Shown: positions 5,904-6,338 of the stretch, piece by piece
Layout of the letters: the number at the start of each line of letters is the position of its first letter
How positions within the stretch are numbered: position 1 is the first letter of the stretch
NCBI GenBank assembly: GCA_030637805.1
Contig: DAOWFV010000233.1
Location: 1-6,338, forward strand
Reading direction: 5' to 3'
Source of the DNA: Acidobacteriota bacterium
Lineage (GTDB): Bacteria; Acidobacteriota; Thermoanaerobaculia; Thermoanaerobaculales; Sulfomarinibacteraceae
Length of the DNA stretch: 6,338 nucleotides
Translations under genes and position numbers: made by a program
Notes under the pieces: model-generated
What the model was told of the DNA's origin: nothing
The model's input: only the letters and a program-made list of their open reading frames with translations
Databases searched by the model: none

Positions 5904-6031
5904 GCGCAGGGCGCAGGGCGCAGGCTTCAGGTCTCAGGTCGCACAGGTCTCAGGCTTCAGGTCACAAGTCTCAGGCTTCAGGTCGCAGGCGCCAAGTCTC
6001 AGGTCTCAGGTTGCACATCGCAAGTCGCAGC
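5904..6031 (+). repeat. Tandem array of 18 degenerate 7-bp units (consensus about TCTCAGG)
   Basis: Starting at 5904 the sequence parses into consecutive heptads: three GCGCAGG, then CTTCAGG, TCTCAGG, TCGCACAGG (9 nt, a 2-nt insertion), TCTCAGG, CTTCAGG, TCACAAG, TCTCAGG, CTTCAGG, TCGCAGG, CGCCAAG, TCTCAGG, TCTCAGG, TTGCACA, TCGCAAG, TCGCAGC. The CA at positions 4-5 of the unit is nearly invariant. Because 7 is not a multiple of 3, translated frames through it are low-complexity and no gene is called. It starts just after the kinase stop codon. Confidence 0.9.
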
Positions 6032-6095
6032 AGAATCGTCGGCTGGACTCCTGGATGTCAAGCCCATTCTGCCCCCTTCGTAAGCCCCGTGCTAG

Positions 6096-6118
6096 CTGAG
6101 ACCTGAGACCTGCAACCT
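6096..6118 (-). repeat. Inverted copy of the 7-bp repeat units
   Basis: Two and a half to three heptads occur in reverse orientation (CTGAGACCTGAGACCTGCAA then CCT). Positions 6096-6109 are the exact reverse complement of 5996-6009 (GTCTCAGGTCTCAG), so a 14-bp stem with an 86-nt loop could form downstream of the kinase gene. It could act as a transcript 3'-end structure or simply be a remnant of repeat expansion. Confidence 0.75.
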
Positions 6119-6141
6119 TCCTCCTCTGCTAGGCTCTCAGC

Positions 6142-6338
6142 ATGGAGTTTGGCGCTGGAGATGTGGGTTGGGATTGGCGTCGCTTTCTTCCGTGGGTGCT
6201 GCGGGTTGTGGTCTCGCTGGCACTCCACCTGTGGCTTCTGGACGCCCGCTCCTTCCACCACGACGAGGCGATCCACGCCCATGCCTCCTACAACCTGGTA
6301 CGCAACGGCAACTACCGCTACGATCCCACCTACCACGG
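6142..6338 (+). CDS. GT-C membrane glycosyltransferase-like protein, Agl23/TIGR03663 type (3' truncated)
   Basis: The frame is open from ATG 6142 to the window end, giving 65 full codons, with an in-frame TAG at 6130-6132 just upstream, so this is the first available ATG. Residues ~15-33 form a hydrophobic first membrane helix (FLPWVLRVVVSLALHLWLL). It is followed by HHDEAIHAHASYNLVRNGNY (39-58) and then RYDPTYH. A DE pair in the first extracytoplasmic loop (Asp41-Glu42) is the catalytic signature of GT-C (PMT/GT39-like) transferases. The 'DEA.HA..SY.L...G.YRYDP..H' pattern is typical of the family named flippase activity-associated protein Agl23. The family is expected to be a many-pass membrane protein using lipid-linked sugars; the substrate is not inferable here. 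There is no strong RBS, only AGG at 6131-6133 at 8-nt spacing. Confidence 0.75.
   Translation, partial: MEFGAGDVGWDWRRFLPWVLRVVVSLALHLWLLDARSFHHDEAIHAHASYNLVRNGNYRYDPTYH

Noticed and set aside
5904..6031. Possible CRISPR array
   Set aside because: The units are 7 bp and contiguous with no unique spacers, so this is a simple tandem repeat and not a CRISPR.
5894..6106. 70-residue plus-strand frame through the heptad array
   Set aside because: It starts with GTG inside the kinase stop region and consists of Ser/Gln/Arg/Gly repeats imposed by the 7-bp units; no RBS or domain.
6058..6336. 92-residue minus-strand frame at the window end
   Set aside because: It is antisense to the Agl23-like start, which has a recognisable conserved motif; the minus-strand product shows none.

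Overview
The window is high-GC throughout and looks like chromosomal DNA of a Gram-negative bacterium. Support comes from a likely lipoprotein signal, C-terminally anchored small membrane proteins, a periplasmic-sensing histidine kinase, and the end of a ribosomal protein operon. The combination of a very acidic ribosomal protein tail, a beta-CASP nuclease, an Agl23-like GT-C protein and degenerate CAGGTCT-type intergenic repeats suggests an Acidobacteriota-like or similar high-GC lineage. That placement is inference only. No phage, IS, CRISPR, tRNA or rRNA is visible.

Layout. (1) Positions 1-531 (+) are the 3' end of rplQ (ribosomal protein L17). Only the last ~21 residues of the L17 fold are inside the window, followed by a ~155-residue Glu/Ala/Pro-rich tail. 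A strong hairpin terminator at 553-582 closes it and also lies directly against the stop codon of the convergent gene. (2) Positions 581-2424 (-) hold a two-gene unit: a beta-CASP metallo-beta-lactamase RNA-processing exonuclease (GTG start, good RBS), then, 32 bp downstream, a small putative lipoprotein. (3) Positions 2425-2661 are a divergent intergenic region with two separate inverted repeats (13-bp arms, and a perfect 19-bp stem on a 3-nt loop), candidate promoters in both directions and a strong RBS. (4) Positions 2662-5897 (+) hold a compact three-gene unit with gaps of 20 and 3 bp: a DUF883/ElaB/YqjD-like helical protein with a C-terminal anchor, a 101-residue membrane protein with small-residue hydrophobic segments, and an 805-residue hybrid-type sensor histidine kinase (TM-sensor-TM-HAMP-PAS-PAS-HisKA-HATPase-degenerate receiver). 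(5) Positions 5898-6141 are non-coding, dominated by 18 tandem degenerate 7-bp units plus a short inverted copy. (6) Positions 6142-6338 (+) are the N-terminus of a GT-C membrane glycosyltransferase-like protein of the Agl23/TIGR03663 type, running off the window.

How the parts may work together. The RNA exonuclease unit is probably a housekeeping or RNA-turnover function. The 2662-5897 unit looks like an envelope or stress module in which a membrane kinase is co-transcribed with two small inner-membrane proteins. No response regulator with an intact phospho-acceptor is encoded in the window, so any partner lies elsewhere. The most unusual items are the L17 tail, the small-membrane-protein/kinase operon with its pseudo-receiver, and the intergenic palindromes and heptad array.
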